Counted from the stretch's first letter, positions 19,625 through 28,748 are shown. The stretch: 64,000 nt of DNA from Nakamurella endophytica (GCF_014646215.1 NZ_BMNA01000002.1:746874-810873); one strand, 5' to 3'. A program made the numbers and translations. Notes: generated by a model not told the origin, from the sequence alone.

Positions 19625-20200
19625 GTGTCCTGGCGCAGCGAGGTGTTCGACCGGCCCCGGGTCCAGGTGCTGCGCGACCCGGCCTGGCTGCTGGCACCGC
19701 TGTACGTCCGGGACCTCCTCGGACTCGCCGTGCCCGCCGGCCCGGCGCAGCCGGGGCCGCTGGTGCCGGCCGTCGAGCACCGCCCGGTCCCGGCCGGCGC
19801 ACCCGAGGACGCCGCGGCCCGATGGCCGGGGTGGTGGCAGGCGGCGGTGGCGCACCGGCCGGACGTCGGCGCGCCGCGGGACCGCGACCTGGCGGCCGCC
19901 GCCGGCCTCGCCACGCTCTGGGAGCTGCTCGCCGCCGACGTCCGGGGGTGGCTGGACGCGCGGCGGGCGGCGCGGTCGGACCCTGCGGCCGGCGTCGAGC
20001 AGGACCTGCTGCAGCGGTGGGCGTCCGCCACCGGCCGCGCGCCCGCGCCGCGGACGCTGACCGTGCAGACGGTGCCGGTGGCGGGACCGCTGCTGGTCCG
20101 CGCGGACACCGATCGGTGGGTGGTGGCCACAGGACTGCGGGAACGGCCGGCGGACTACCGGCACCTGTTGGAACCGGTGCTGGCCGAGCTGTTCGGATAG
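19625..20200 (+). CDS. hypothetical protein downstream of mtr
   Basis: A 191-residue cytoplasmic protein of unknown function, starting 17 nt after the mtr stop and thus probably co-transcribed. It is rich in Ala, Pro, Arg and Trp (SWRSEVFDRP at the start; RWPGWWQAAVAH near 62), with no signal peptide or membrane segment. The C-terminal part (LTVQTVPVAGPLLVRA, then LLEPVLAELFG) resembles uncharacterised actinobacterial proteins in my memory, but I cannot name a family. The start codon GTG has only a weak purine stretch upstream. Confidence 0.65.
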   Translation: MSWRSEVFDRPRVQVLRDPAWLLAPLYVRDLLGLAVPAGPAQPGPLVPAVEHRPVPAGAPEDAAARWPGWWQAAVAHRPDVGAPRDRDLAAAAGLATLWELLAADVRGWLDARRAARSDPAAGVEQDLLQRWASATGRAPAPRTLTVQTVPVAGPLLVRADTDRWVVATGLRERPADYRHLLEPVLAELFG

Positions 20201-20249
20201 CCCGGCCTGTCCGGGGTCGGCGGGCTCCGGCACCCGGCGCGGACCCGGG

Positions 20250-21104
20250 TCAGGGCAGGGTGAGGATCTCCGCGCCGGTGTCGGTCACCACCAGGGTGTG
20301 CTCGAACTGCGCCGTCCAGGACCGGTCCTTGGTGGTGACGGTCCAGTCGTCGCCCCACAGCTCCCAGTCGATGCCGCCGAGCGTGATCATCGGCTCGATC
20401 GTGAACGTCATGCCCTTCTCGATCACGGTCTGCACCGAGGGCTCGTCGTAGTGCAGCACGACCAGGCCCGAGTGGAAGGTCCGGCCGATGCCGTGCCCGG
20501 TGTAGTCGCGGACGACGCCGTAGCCGAACCGCTTGGCGTACGACTCGATCACCCGCCCGACGACGTTGAGCGCCCGGCCCGGGGCGACCGCCTTGATCGC
20601 CCGCCGCAGCGACTCCTCCGTGCGCTCGACGAGCAGCCGGTGCTCCTTCGACACGTTGCCGGACAGGAAGGTGGCGTTGCAGTCGCCGTGGACGCCGCCG
20701 ATGTAGGCGGTCACGTCGATGTTCACGATGTCGCCGTCCTCGATGACCGTCGAGTCCGGGATGCCGTGGCAGATCACCTCGTTCAGCGAGGTGCAGCACG
20801 ACTTGGGGAAGTGCCGGTAGCCCAGCGTCGACGGGTAGGCGCCGTGGTCGCACAGGTACTCGTGCACCACGGCGTCGATGGCGTCGGTGGTCACCCCCGG
20901 CGCGACCGCGGCGCCGCCGACGGCCAGCGCCTGCGCCGCGATCCGGCACGCCACCCGCATGGCCTCGATCGTCTCCGGCGTCTGCACCCACGGGTCGGTG
21001 CTGGGCGCGGGGCGGTCGCGGTCGACGTACTCGGGTCGCTCGATGGCGGCCGGGACGGGCCGGCGCGGCGTCTGGACGCCGGGACGCAGGGCGGTGCGGA
21101 GCAT
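20250..21104 (-). CDS. map: type I methionine aminopeptidase
   Basis: Removes the initiator methionine from nascent proteins. The 284-residue enzyme has the pita-bread fold ligands: [17 protein letters not shown] (two Asp), GHGIGRTFH (His), TIEPMITLG (Glu) and [10 protein letters not shown] (Glu). The N-terminal 40-residue extension ([12 protein letters not shown]) matches the actinobacterial MapB type, which carries an SH3-binding-like segment. TAGGCT ends 6 nt before the ATG, indicating a leaderless mRNA. It lies downstream of the PBP lipoprotein on the same strand, as in mycobacteria. Confidence 0.96.
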   Translation of the reverse strand: MLRTALRPGVQTPRRPVPAAIERPEYVDRDRPAPSTDPWVQTPETIEAMRVACRIAAQALAVGGAAVAPGVTTDAIDAVVHEYLCDHGAYPSTLGYRHFPKSCCTSLNEVICHGIPDSTVIEDGDIVNIDVTAYIGGVHGDCNATFLSGNVSKEHRLLVERTEESLRRAIKAVAPGRALNVVGRVIESYAKRFGYGVVRDYTGHGIGRTFHSGLVVLHYDEPSVQTVIEKGMTFTIEPMITLGGIDWELWGDDWTVTTKDRSWTAQFEHTLVVTDTGAEILTLP

Positions 21105-21110
21105 GTCGCC

Positions 21111-21116
21111 AGCCTA
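21111..21116 (-). promoter_or_regulatory. -10 element of map (leaderless)
   Basis: TAGGCT on the minus strand, ending 6 nt before ATG 21104. Confidence 0.55.
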
Positions 21117-21140
21117 CGGCGGCCGCTCGGGACGTCTCCT

Positions 21141-21218
21141 GTCGTCGGACCCCGTCGTCGGACCCTGTCGTCGGACACTGTCGTCGGACCTGGTCGTGGG
21201 GCCCGGTCGTCGGACAAA
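21141..21218. repeat. 6 x 13-bp tandem repeat (GTCGTCGGACNNN)
   Basis: Six contiguous 13-bp units: four begin GTCGTCGGAC with variable last three bases, the fifth is degenerate, the sixth returns to the consensus. It sits between the PBP stop and the map promoter. Confidence 0.9.
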
Positions 21219-21243
21219 TCGCCGGGAACGTCGTCCGGCGCGG

Positions 21244-23139
21244 TCAGGAGGCCGGGACGGCCTTGAGGAACGCGTCGGCGACGAGGTTGGTGCGCTTGGA
21301 GGTGTCCCCGTTGACGATCAGCACGGAGAACGCGAGGTCGCCGCGGAAGCCGACGGTCCAGGCGTGGGCCTTCTGGTCGCCGCCGACGTCGGCCGTGCCC
21401 GTCTTGGCGTACACCTGGCCGGCGTCCTGCAGCACGGTGGCGGTGCCGTCGGTGACGACCGCGCGCATCAGGGTGCGCAGGTCCGACCGGGTCGCCGGGG
21501 TGCGGGCCGGGGCCGGCTGGTCGATCGTGGTCTTCGTGCCGCGGATCAACGTCGGGGTCGGCATCGAGCCGTTCGCGACGGTGGCGGCCATCAGCGCCGC
21601 CGAGAACGGCGTGACCAGGACGACGCCCTGCCCGAACCCGTCCTCGGCCTGCTGCACCACCGAGTCGGCCACCGGCACGGACCCGGTGAGCGTGGTGATG
21701 CCGGGCACGACGAAGTCGCGGCCGATCGAGTAGGCGGCCGCGGCCCTGGTCAGCGCGTCGGCCGGCAGCTCGGTGGCCAGCCGGGCGAACGTCGTGTTGC
21801 ACGACTTGGCGAAGGCCGTCGTCAGGTCGACGGTCCCGAGGTCGAAGCCCTCGTTGTGGATGTCCCGCGAGTCGACGGTCCAGACGCCGGGACAGTCGAC
21901 GGACGTGCTCGGGGTGACCAGCCCGGCGTCGATGGCCGCGGAGCCGGTGACGATCTTGAACGTCGACCCCGGCGGGTAGCGGCCGGTCAGCGCGATGGCG
22001 CCCTGCGCATTGGCCGCGGCGTTCTGCGCCACCGCCAGGATGTCCCCGGTCGACGGCTGCAGCGCGACCAGGACCGCCGGCTCCGGGATGCCGGCGAGCG
22101 CCTTCTCGGCCGCCTGCTGGACCCGGCTGTCCAGGGTGAGCGTGACCTTGCTGCCGGCGTCCGCCTGGTGGCTGGCCAGCGTCTCCAGCTCCGCGCCGGT
22201 GGAGTCCACCGCGACGATGGACCAGCCCGGGGTGCCGGACACCATCCGCGCGGCGACCGGCTCCACCTCCGACAGCAGGACCTTCGCGAAGTCCTTGGTG
22301 GCGGGCAGCTGGCGGATCTGCGACGGCACGGTCAGGCCCTTGACGGCCGCCAGCCGGGTGCGGACGGCCTGGTAGTCGGCGTCGCGCAGGTTGGTGACCG
22401 TGTACCCGGTGGCGGCGTCCGCCTTCTTGAGGCCGGCCACGACGGACGCCTGGGTGACCGTCGGGTCGTAGCGGCCGAGCAGCGCGGCCAGTTGCGCGCC
22501 GGTGGCCGCCGGGTCGGCGACCTTGCCGGGCAGCGCCACCACCGACCAGATCCGGACCGGCTGGACGAGCTGGACGTCGTTGCGGTCGACAAGGGAGCCG
22601 GTGCCGGCGTCCTCGGTGTGCAGGGCCAGGGTCTGCGCGGCCCCGAGGTCCGGATGCAGGACGGTCGGCGCCCAGTGCACCGACCAGGCGCCCGACCGGG
22701 ACAGGTCCAGGTCCCACGTCGCCCGGTACTTCCAGGTCACCCCGCGCGGCATCGTCCAGACGAAGTCCGCCTCGGTGCGGGCGGTGTCGGCGGACGGCCG
22801 GGACACCGGTCCGGGGGTGACGGAGATGGACGTCGGCTGCAGGTTGTCGATCGCCGCACCGATCTGCTGCGCGGCCTCGGGCGGATCCGTGGTCAGTGCG
22901 GCGATCTGCTCGGCCTTGGCGGACTGCCAGGCGGCGGCGAACTGCGCCACCTCGGTGTCCGGTGCGGCCGCCGCGGCGCTCGAGGTGGCGGTGGCCGCGG
23001 TGGGCAGCGTCCCGGTGCAGGCGGCCACGGGCAGGCACAGGCAGAGCAGTGCCACGAGCCACCGTGCGCGCTGCCGTGCGCGCTGCCGTGCGCGCCGCTG
23101 TGCGCGCTGTGCCCGCCGCGGCGCCTCCTGCCGTCCCAC
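21244..23139 (-). CDS. penicillin-binding transpeptidase lipoprotein (PbpLipo-like)
   Basis: A class B penicillin-binding protein, cross-linking peptidoglycan outside the membrane. The 631 residues comprise an Arg-rich n-region, a lipoprotein signal (LVALLCLCLPVAAC), an NTF2-like MecA N-terminal domain (about 60-165), a dimerisation/linker region, and the transpeptidase domain with S392-TFK, SCN and K579-TG. It corresponds to Rv2864c of M. tuberculosis. GTG 23137-23139 is the only sensible start; GATACT lies 6 nt upstream. A 12-bp in-frame DNA repeat lengthens the n-region. It is divergent from the MalY-like gene. Confidence 0.93.
   Translation of the reverse strand: MGRQEAPRRAQRAQRRARQRARQRARWLVALLCLCLPVAACTGTLPTAATATSSAAAAAPDTEVAQFAAAWQSAKAEQIAALTTDPPEAAQQIGAAIDNLQPTSISVTPGPVSRPSADTARTEADFVWTMPRGVTWKYRATWDLDLSRSGAWSVHWAPTVLHPDLGAAQTLALHTEDAGTGSLVDRNDVQLVQPVRIWSVVALPGKVADPAATGAQLAALLGRYDPTVTQASVVAGLKKADAATGYTVTNLRDADYQAVRTRLAAVKGLTVPSQIRQLPATKDFAKVLLSEVEPVAARMVSGTPGWSIVAVDSTGAELETLASHQADAGSKVTLTLDSRVQQAAEKALAGIPEPAVLVALQPSTGDILAVAQNAAANAQGAIALTGRYPPGSTFKIVTGSAAIDAGLVTPSTSVDCPGVWTVDSRDIHNEGFDLGTVDLTTAFAKSCNTTFARLATELPADALTRAAAAYSIGRDFVVPGITTLTGSVPVADSVVQQAEDGFGQGVVLVTPFSAALMAATVANGSMPTPTLIRGTKTTIDQPAPARTPATRSDLRTLMRAVVTDGTATVLQDAGQVYAKTGTADVGGDQKAHAWTVGFRGDLAFSVLIVNGDTSKRTNLVADAFLKAVPAS
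23062..23109. repeat. 4 x 12-bp repeat inside the PBP signal-peptide coding region
   Basis: Four units of CCGTGCGCGCTG (last two with single changes). Because the period is 12 it stays in frame and encodes repeated RARQ-like blocks in the positively charged n-region. Confidence 0.85.
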
Positions 23140-23145
23140 GCCCCG

Positions 23146-23151
23146 AGTATC
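23146..23151 (-). promoter_or_regulatory. -10 element of the PBP lipoprotein gene
   Basis: GATACT on the minus strand, ending 6 nt before GTG 23139; consistent with leaderless transcription. Confidence 0.4.
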
Positions 23152-23226
23152 CGGGGCGGCGCGGTCAAGGTGCGGTGTGGCGCGCCGCCCTGCCGCGGCG
23201 CCGGCACCGGCTGCGACGATGGCGGC

Positions 23227-24414
23227 ATGCCCGGCCCCTTCGACATCCCGCTCGCCGCACTGCGACAGCGCACGAGCGCCAAGTGGACGACCTACGGCGT
23301 CGACGTCCTGCCCTTGCCCGTCGCCGAGATGGACGTCCGGCTGGCCGACCCGGTGGCGCGGGTGCTGCACGAGGCCGTCGACCGGTCGGACACCGGCTAC
23401 GCCGGCGATCCGGGTCCGGTACGGCGGGCGTTCGCCGCGTTCGCCGACCGGCGGTGGGGCTGGCCGGTGTCCGCCGAGGACGTGCGGACCTGTCCCGACG
23501 TCGCGGCCGGGGTGATGGCCGTGCTGCGGGTCCTGACCCGCCCGGGTGACGGCGTGGTCGTCATGCCGCCGGTGTACCCGCCGTTCTTCGCCTGGGTGCG
23601 CACGGTCGGCGCGACCCCGGTCGAGGTGCCGCTGACCGGCGTGGACGGTGGCGGGCGGATTGATCTCGCCGGTGTCGAGCGCGCCCTGGCGGCCGGCACC
23701 CGCGTCGTGCTGCTGTGCCACCCGCACAACCCGACGGGGGCCGTCCACCCGGCGGCCGACCTGGTGGAGCTGGCGGCGCTGGCGGACCGGTTCGGCGCCA
23801 CGGTGCTGTCCGACGAGATCCACGCCCCGCTGGCGCACCCGGGCTCGGGTTTCCGGCCGTTCCTGACGCTCGGCGCCGCGGCCGAGCGCACCGGCGTGGC
23901 CTTCGGCAGCGCGTCCAAGGCGTGGAACCTGGCCGGTCTCAAGTGCGCGCTGGTCACCGCCGGGTCCGGCCGGCGCGACGTGCTCGAGGCACTGCCGCCG
24001 GAGCTGGGCTGGGCCGTCGGCCAGTTCGGGCAGCTGGCGGCCCGCGCGGCGTTCGACGAGGGCGAGGCCTGGCTGGACGAGGTGGTGGCCGGCCTGGTGC
24101 GCAACGCCGACCTGCTCGGCGAGCTGCTGCTCCGCCACCTGCCCGGCGTCCGCTCGCCCCGACCGGCGGCGGGCTATCTGGCCTGGTTGGACTGCCGGGC
24201 CCTGGGGCTGGGCGACGACCCGGCGCAGGTCTTCCTGGACCGGGCCGGGGTGGCGCTGCACCACGGGCCGGACTTCGGCGCGCAGGGCGCCGGCTGGGCG
24301 CGGATCAACGTCGGCTGCCCACCGGACCTGCTGACCGAGGCGGTGCGTCGGATGGCTGCCGCAGTCGCCGGGCGGTCCCTGACCCCACCGGTCGGCGTCG
24401 ACCACGCAGGGTGA
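23227..24414 (+). CDS. PLP-dependent aminotransferase class I/II, MalY/PatB (C-S lyase) type
   Basis: A 395-residue fold-type I PLP enzyme. The order PLPVAEMDV, CHPHNPTGAV (residues about 162-171), VLSDEIHAPL and the Schiff-base lysine in GSASKAWNLAGLK is the MalY/PatB pattern, whose members are cystathionine beta-lyases or C-S lyases; true aminotransferase activity is less likely. DEIHAPL is a strong subgroup marker. Start ATG 23227 has GACGAT 6 nt upstream and no Shine-Dalgarno. It is divergent from the PBP gene, with an 87-bp shared spacer. Confidence 0.9.
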   Translation: MPGPFDIPLAALRQRTSAKWTTYGVDVLPLPVAEMDVRLADPVARVLHEAVDRSDTGYAGDPGPVRRAFAAFADRRWGWPVSAEDVRTCPDVAAGVMAVLRVLTRPGDGVVVMPPVYPPFFAWVRTVGATPVEVPLTGVDGGGRIDLAGVERALAAGTRVVLLCHPHNPTGAVHPAADLVELAALADRFGATVLSDEIHAPLAHPGSGFRPFLTLGAAAERTGVAFGSASKAWNLAGLKCALVTAGSGRRDVLEALPPELGWAVGQFGQLAARAAFDEGEAWLDEVVAGLVRNADLLGELLLRHLPGVRSPRPAAGYLAWLDCRALGLGDDPAQVFLDRAGVALHHGPDFGAQGAGWARINVGCPPDLLTEAVRRMAAAVAGRSLTPPVGVDHAG

Positions 24415-24469
24415 CGGACGGCGGCCGGCGTGGCCGGCGGTGCCACCGTCGGAGTGGGCCGTCCCGGAG

Positions 24470-24499
24470 GTGCCACGGACTGTCGGGGACGTGTGGCAC
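24470..24499. promoter_or_regulatory. inverted repeat before the MFS gene, possible operator
   Basis: GTGCCAC (24470-24476) and GTGGCAC (24493-24499) form a perfect 7-bp inverted repeat with 16 nt between, 34 nt before the MFS start. A third GTGCCAC lies at 24440-24446. It could be a repressor operator, although a terminator for the preceding gene is also possible. Confidence 0.35.
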
Positions 24500-24532
24500 C
24501 CTCTGCGCGACACCGTCCCGACAGGAGTGCCG

Positions 24533-26119
24533 ATGACCGTGACCAGCAGCGCCGGACGAGCGGCGGCGCCCGCGATCGCCCGCTCCAAGTGGCTGGCGCT
24601 GACCGCGATGCTGTTCGCCGTGGCGATGACCTTCATCGACCAGACGATCGTGGCGATCGCCACCCCGGACATCGCGCAGGAGCTCTCGCTCACCCGCACC
24701 GGGTCGCAGTGGGTGGTCAACGCCTACCTGGTCGCCCTCGCCGCCGGCTTCGCGCTCGGCGGCCGATTGGCCGACGTGGTGGGCTCCAAGCGCATGGTGC
24801 TGCTGGGCATCGTCGGTTTCGCCGCGTCGTCCGCGCTGTGCGGGGCCACGCCGACCGGGTCCGCGGCCACCACCTGGATGATCGTCTTCCGGGCGTTGCA
24901 GGGTTTCTCGGCGGCCGCGATGATCCCGGCCGCGCTGGCCGTGGTCGTGGCCGCCTTCCCGCTCGCCGAGCGCGGCAAGGCGCTGGCCATCTTCTTCGGG
25001 GTGAGCGGCGGGCTGACCGCGATCGGGCCGATCGCCGGCGGCTTCCTCACCCAGTGGACGTGGCGGGCCATCTTCTGGATCAACATCCCGGTCGCATTGG
25101 TGGCGGTGGTGCTGGCCCTGATGAGCCGGTTGAACAACCTCGGCCGCCGGGAGCGGATCGACGTGCCCGGAGCCGTCCTGGTGGCGCTCGGCATGGGCCT
25201 GAGCGTGCTGGGCCTGCAGCAGGCGGCGTCCTGGGGCTGGGCCGATGCGCGCACGTGGGCGTGCATCGCCGGCGGCCTGGTGCTGCTGGTGGCGTTCGTG
25301 CTGTTCGAGCTGCGCACCGCGCACCCGCTGATCCAGGTCCGCATCTTCCGCGGCCGGGCCTTCCTGGTGGACAACGTGGTGCTGTTCTTCTCGATGATCG
25401 CCTTCGTCCCGGTGTTCTTCTTCGCCAGCGTCTACTCCCAGGTGTCGCTGGGCTACAGCGCGAACAACGCCGGGCTGTACCTCTTGACCTTCTTCTCCGG
25501 TTTCGCGCCGGCAGCGCAGATCGCCGGCCGCATCTTGGACGAGCGCGGCGCCAAGCCGGCTCTGGTCATCGGCGGCGTGCTCGGCACGGCCGGCTTCGCG
25601 CTCTGGGCGTGGCGGCTCACCGACCTCGGGCTGGGCTCGCAGTGGTGGGCCATCGTGCTGGCCGGCGCCGGCATCGGGTTCATCCTGGGCCCGTCGAGCA
25701 CGGACGCGGTGAACCGTGCTCTGAACGCCTCGTACGGCGAGGTCACCGGCATCTCGCAGACGGTGCGGAACTACGGCTCCGCGCTCGGTCTGGCGGTGCT
25801 CGGCACGCTGCTGACCCACGTCTTCACCCAGCGGCTGACGTCGACCTTCGTCGCGGCCGGCGTTCCCGCGGACGTCGCCGGTCCGATGGCCGCGCAGGCG
25901 GCGGCGCGCGGCAACGAGAGCGGTGCGCAGTCCGGGGGCGCCGGTGGGGCGATCGGGGAGCGCATCGCGGCGGCGGTGCCGATGGACTTCGCGGTCGCCA
26001 CCCGGGCCGTGCTGATCGGCATGGCCGTGGTGCTGCTGGTGACGCTGGTCGCGGCGCTCGCCCATCCCGGCGGCAAGGCGCAGGCCGACGATGCGGGGGT
26101 CGTCCCGGCCGGCGGCTGA
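24533..26119 (+). CDS. MFS drug-efflux transporter, DHA2 family
   Basis: A 528-residue inner-membrane proton/drug antiporter with about 14 predicted helices. Helix 1 carries AVAMTFIDQTIVAIATPDIA, the motif D1 of drug exporters; motif A is seen as GRLADVVGSKRM, and motif C-like GVSGGLTAIGPIAGGFL is in helix 5. An Ala/Gly-rich cytosolic loop lies before the last helix, and a short charged tail follows. AGGAG lies 7 nt before ATG 24533. The substrate is not predictable. No adjacent regulator gene is present, but an inverted repeat lies upstream. Confidence 0.92.
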   Translation: MTVTSSAGRAAAPAIARSKWLALTAMLFAVAMTFIDQTIVAIATPDIAQELSLTRTGSQWVVNAYLVALAAGFALGGRLADVVGSKRMVLLGIVGFAASSALCGATPTGSAATTWMIVFRALQGFSAAAMIPAALAVVVAAFPLAERGKALAIFFGVSGGLTAIGPIAGGFLTQWTWRAIFWINIPVALVAVVLALMSRLNNLGRRERIDVPGAVLVALGMGLSVLGLQQAASWGWADARTWACIAGGLVLLVAFVLFELRTAHPLIQVRIFRGRAFLVDNVVLFFSMIAFVPVFFFASVYSQVSLGYSANNAGLYLLTFFSGFAPAAQIAGRILDERGAKPALVIGGVLGTAGFALWAWRLTDLGLGSQWWAIVLAGAGIGFILGPSSTDAVNRALNASYGEVTGISQTVRNYGSALGLAVLGTLLTHVFTQRLTSTFVAAGVPADVAGPMAAQAAARGNESGAQSGGAGGAIGERIAAAVPMDFAVATRAVLIGMAVVLLVTLVAALAHPGGKAQADDAGVVPAGG

Positions 26120-26235
26120 CGGCACGGCCCGGACCGTCGACGGGCCGGGCGGCGGCGGCCGGGCCCGTCCCGGCGGGCGGTGGGAAGCCGCGGACACCCA
26201 CGGAAACTCTGCATCTCCGTGGGAGCCGTCCGGGG

Positions 26236-26250
26236 TTCGACGACGTCGAA
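26236..26250. promoter_or_regulatory. palindrome TTCGAC-GAC-GTCGAA upstream of a lipoprotein gene
   Basis: A 6-bp perfect inverted repeat with 3-nt spacer, 60 nt before GTG 26311. It could be an operator. It does not match the actinobacterial LexA box (CGAAC..GTTCG). Confidence 0.3.
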
Positions 26251-26310
26251 GGTGCACACGCGGCCGGACGGCCGCGGCCGCTCCCCGTCCCGGCCCAGGA
26301 AGGCTCCCCC

Positions 26311-27111
26311 GTGATCTCCCCCCGTACCGTCCGCTCGCTGTCCGTGTCGCTCGCGCTCGGCGCCGCGCTGGTGACCACCGCGTGCTCGGGCTCCGTCGAC
26401 CCGGTGGCCCAGCCGGCGGCCTCCGTGGTCGTCAGCACCGCCGTCGTGACGACCACCGTGGTCAGCACGGCCGACGCCGGCACGTCGTCCGAGTCCACCC
26501 CGTCGTCCTCCGAGTCCACCTCGTCGGAGTCCTCCACCGGGTCCACCGAGTCCACGGAGTCCACCGGGTCGTCGACCACGGAGTCCACGGACACCTCGAG
26601 CTCGTCCGGCGACACGTCCACCGCCTCCTCGACGACGGCCGCCACCTCGACCGCCGCCGACCCGGACACCGTGGACTGGGTGACGATGGCCTGCACGAAC
26701 GTCAAGCCCTTGCTGGCCGCGCTGCTCGCAGTGCCGAACAACGACTCGGCGAAGACGCCGCTGGCCACCTATCGCGCGGCCTGGGTCAAGTACTACCGGG
26801 ACCTGGGCGCGTCGGCCGACGCCGCGGTCAACGCGTCGGACACCGCGCCGGCGCCCGGCCTGACCAACGGCGAGACCATGAAGACGGCGTTCACCGCCTT
26901 CCTGCAGGACGTCTCGGCCTCGGCCGACCGCGCGGCCACCGAGATCGCCCGGCAGACGGATGTCGCCGAGATCGACAAGGTCGCCACCACGATCGCCAAG
27001 GACATCGAGGCCGCGGCGCAGAACAACACCGCGCTCAAGAGCATGGACAGCGACGAGCTTCGCGCCGTCGTCAAGTCCGTGCCGGCCTGCAAGGGCCTCA
27101 GCGGCAGCTGA
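26311..27111 (+). CDS. Ser/Thr-rich lipoprotein, function unknown
   Basis: A 266-residue exported lipoprotein: signal peptide with lipobox TTAC (residues 21-24 in ALGAALVTTACSGS), then a low-complexity Ser/Thr/Glu linker (about 40-120, repeats of STES and SST), then a helical domain (about 125-266) containing two cysteines (MACTNV near 130, VPACKGL near 259) that may pair. GTG 26311 is preceded by AGGAAGG at about 6 nt. I recognise no family. The linker suggests a cell-wall-spanning spacer. Confidence 0.8.
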   Translation: MISPRTVRSLSVSLALGAALVTTACSGSVDPVAQPAASVVVSTAVVTTTVVSTADAGTSSESTPSSSESTSSESSTGSTESTESTGSSTTESTDTSSSSGDTSTASSTTAATSTAADPDTVDWVTMACTNVKPLLAALLAVPNNDSAKTPLATYRAAWVKYYRDLGASADAAVNASDTAPAPGLTNGETMKTAFTAFLQDVSASADRAATEIARQTDVAEIDKVATTIAKDIEAAAQNNTALKSMDSDELRAVVKSVPACKGLSGS

Positions 27112-27126
27112 CCCCCACCACCGCGG

Positions 27127-27164
27127 GGTGCCGCACCGTCGCCCGCCGGCGGCAGTGCGGCGCC
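27127..27164. terminator. hairpin between convergent lipoprotein and scoB
   Basis: GGTGCCGCAC and GTGCGGCGCC pair over 9 of 10 positions; the 18-nt centre can itself fold. There is no T-tract. Confidence 0.5.
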
Positions 27165-27264
27165 ACCGGCGGTCCACCGCGCCGTCCCCGGTTCCGGGTG
27201 CGGCCGGCAGGACCCGCGGGCCGTGGCGAGCCGCCGACGGATCCGGGGTGCGACCGCAACGGCG

Positions 27265-27933
27265 TCAGCGCACGGCGATCGGCCGGACGTCGTCGGCCAC
27301 GGCCAGCGGCGGCTCGGTCGCCGCCCGGATGTCCGCGACGTCGACCTCCGGTGCGTGTTCCCGCAGCACCAGCCCGGCCGGGGTCACGTCGAGCACGGCC
27401 AGGTCCGTGATGATCCGGTGGACGACGCCGGCACCGGTGAGCGGCAGGCTGCACCGGCGCAGGATCTTGGGCGAGCCGTCCCTGGCGGTGTGCTCCATGA
27501 GCACCAGCACCCGGCGGGCGCCGTGCACCAGGTCCATCGCCCCGCCCATGCCCCTGACCATCTTGCCGGGGATGATCCAGTTCGCGATGTCGCCGGTCTC
27601 GCTGACCTGCATGGCGCCCAGCACCGCGACGTCGATCTTGCCGCCGCGGATCATCGCGAAGCTGGTGCTCGAGTCGAAGAACGACGTGCCCGGCAGGGTG
27701 GTCACCGTCTCCTTGCCCGCGTTGATGAGGTCGGGGTCCTCGTCGCCCGGAGCCGGGTACGGCCCGACGCCCAGCAGGCCGTTCTCGGAGTGCAGCACGA
27801 CGGTGACACCCGGCCGCAGGTGATTCGGGATCAGCGTCGGCAGGCCGATGCCCAGGTTGACGTAGCTGCCGTCCGCCAGCTCGTCCGCGGCCCTGGCCGC
27901 CATCTGGGCCCGGGTCAGCCGCCCGCCGGTCAC
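27265..27933 (-). CDS. scoB: 3-oxoacid CoA-transferase subunit B
   Basis: The beta subunit (222 residues) of a succinyl-CoA:3-ketoacid-type CoA-transferase, used to activate acetoacetate or other 3-oxoacids. The catalytic glutamate is in [12 protein letters not shown] (about residue 49), followed by [14 protein letters not shown] and [12 protein letters not shown], both typical. Its GTG start overlaps the scoA stop (GTGA, 27930-27933), so subunits are made in equal amounts. A beta-ketoadipate transferase (PcaJ-like) is an alternative substrate class that sequence alone does not exclude. Confidence 0.92.
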   Translation of the reverse strand: MTGGRLTRAQMAARAADELADGSYVNLGIGLPTLIPNHLRPGVTVVLHSENGLLGVGPYPAPGDEDPDLINAGKETVTTLPGTSFFDSSTSFAMIRGGKIDVAVLGAMQVSETGDIANWIIPGKMVRGMGGAMDLVHGARRVLVLMEHTARDGSPKILRRCSLPLTGAGVVHRIITDLAVLDVTPAGLVLREHAPEVDVADIRAATEPPLAVADDVRPIAVR

Positions 27934-28748
27934 CGGGCAGCTCCGGGCTCCGCCGGGACCGCCGGACCGGCATCCGCCGCGGCGCCCCGGGTGGTCAGCT
28001 TCTCGATCCGCTTGTCCCGGGCCTCGTCCGGCGACAGCTCCACCACGCGGTGCACGAACACGCCGGGCAGGTGGACCGCGTCCGGGTCGATCTCGCCCGG
28101 CTCCACCAGGGTCTCGACCTCCGCGATGGTCACCCGGCCGGCCATCGCCGCCACCGGGTTGAAGTTGCGCGCCGAGGCATGGAACACCAGGTTGCCGTGC
28201 CGGTCCCCCACCGCCGCGCGGACCAGGGCGAAGTCCGTGACGATCCCGTACTCCAGCACGTAGTCGGCCGGCTCGCCGAGCACGTCGAAGCGCTGCTGCT
28301 GCTTTGCCGGCGAGGTGACGAGCACGCTCCCGTCGGCCGCGTACCGCCACGGGATGCCGCCCTCGGCGACGAGCGTGCCGGCGCCGGCCCGCGTCCAGAA
28401 CGCCGGTATCCCGGACCCGCCCGCCCGCAGCCGTTCGGCGAGGGTGCCCTGCGGCGTGAGCTCCACCTCCAGCTCACCGGACAGGTACTGGCGCTCGAAC
28501 TCCTTGTTCTCCCCCACGTAGGACGCGACGATCCGCCGCAGCCGGTGGGCCCGCAGCAGCACGCCGAGCCCGACGTCGTCGATGCCGGCGTTGTTCGACA
28601 CCACGGTGAGGTCGTCCGCGCCGCTCGCCAGCAGCGCCCGGATCAGCACGGCCGGGATGCCACACAACCCGAAGCCACCCACGGCCAGGGACGCCCCGCT
28701 GGGGATGTCGGCGACCGCCTCGGCCGCGCCCGGACAGGTCTTGTCCAC
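27930..28748 (-). CDS. scoA: 3-oxoacid CoA-transferase subunit A
   Basis: The alpha subunit (272 residues) binding CoA. It has the CoA-transferase N-terminus [19 protein letters not shown] and [15 protein letters not shown], ending in [13 protein letters not shown] 28746-28748 has GGAGGGG upstream at about 7 nt. It is a two-gene operon with scoB. The last 20 residues are an Ala/Pro tail. Confidence 0.92.
   Translation of the reverse strand: MDKTCPGAAEAVADIPSGASLAVGGFGLCGIPAVLIRALLASGADDLTVVSNNAGIDDVGLGVLLRAHRLRRIVASYVGENKEFERQYLSGELEVELTPQGTLAERLRAGGSGIPAFWTRAGAGTLVAEGGIPWRYAADGSVLVTSPAKQQQRFDVLGEPADYVLEYGIVTDFALVRAAVGDRHGNLVFHASARNFNPVAAMAGRVTIAEVETLVEPGEIDPDAVHLPGVFVHRVVELSPDEARDKRIEKLTTRGAAADAGPAVPAEPGAAR

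Noticed and set aside
26236..26250. LexA box upstream of the lipoprotein gene
   Set aside because: The palindrome is TTCGAC..GTCGAA, not CGAAC..GTTCG as in actinobacterial SOS boxes.
24305..26257. A 650-codon minus-strand frame opposite the MFS exporter gene
   Set aside because: His/Arg/Gly-rich shadow of a clear membrane transporter; the lack of stops follows from high GC.
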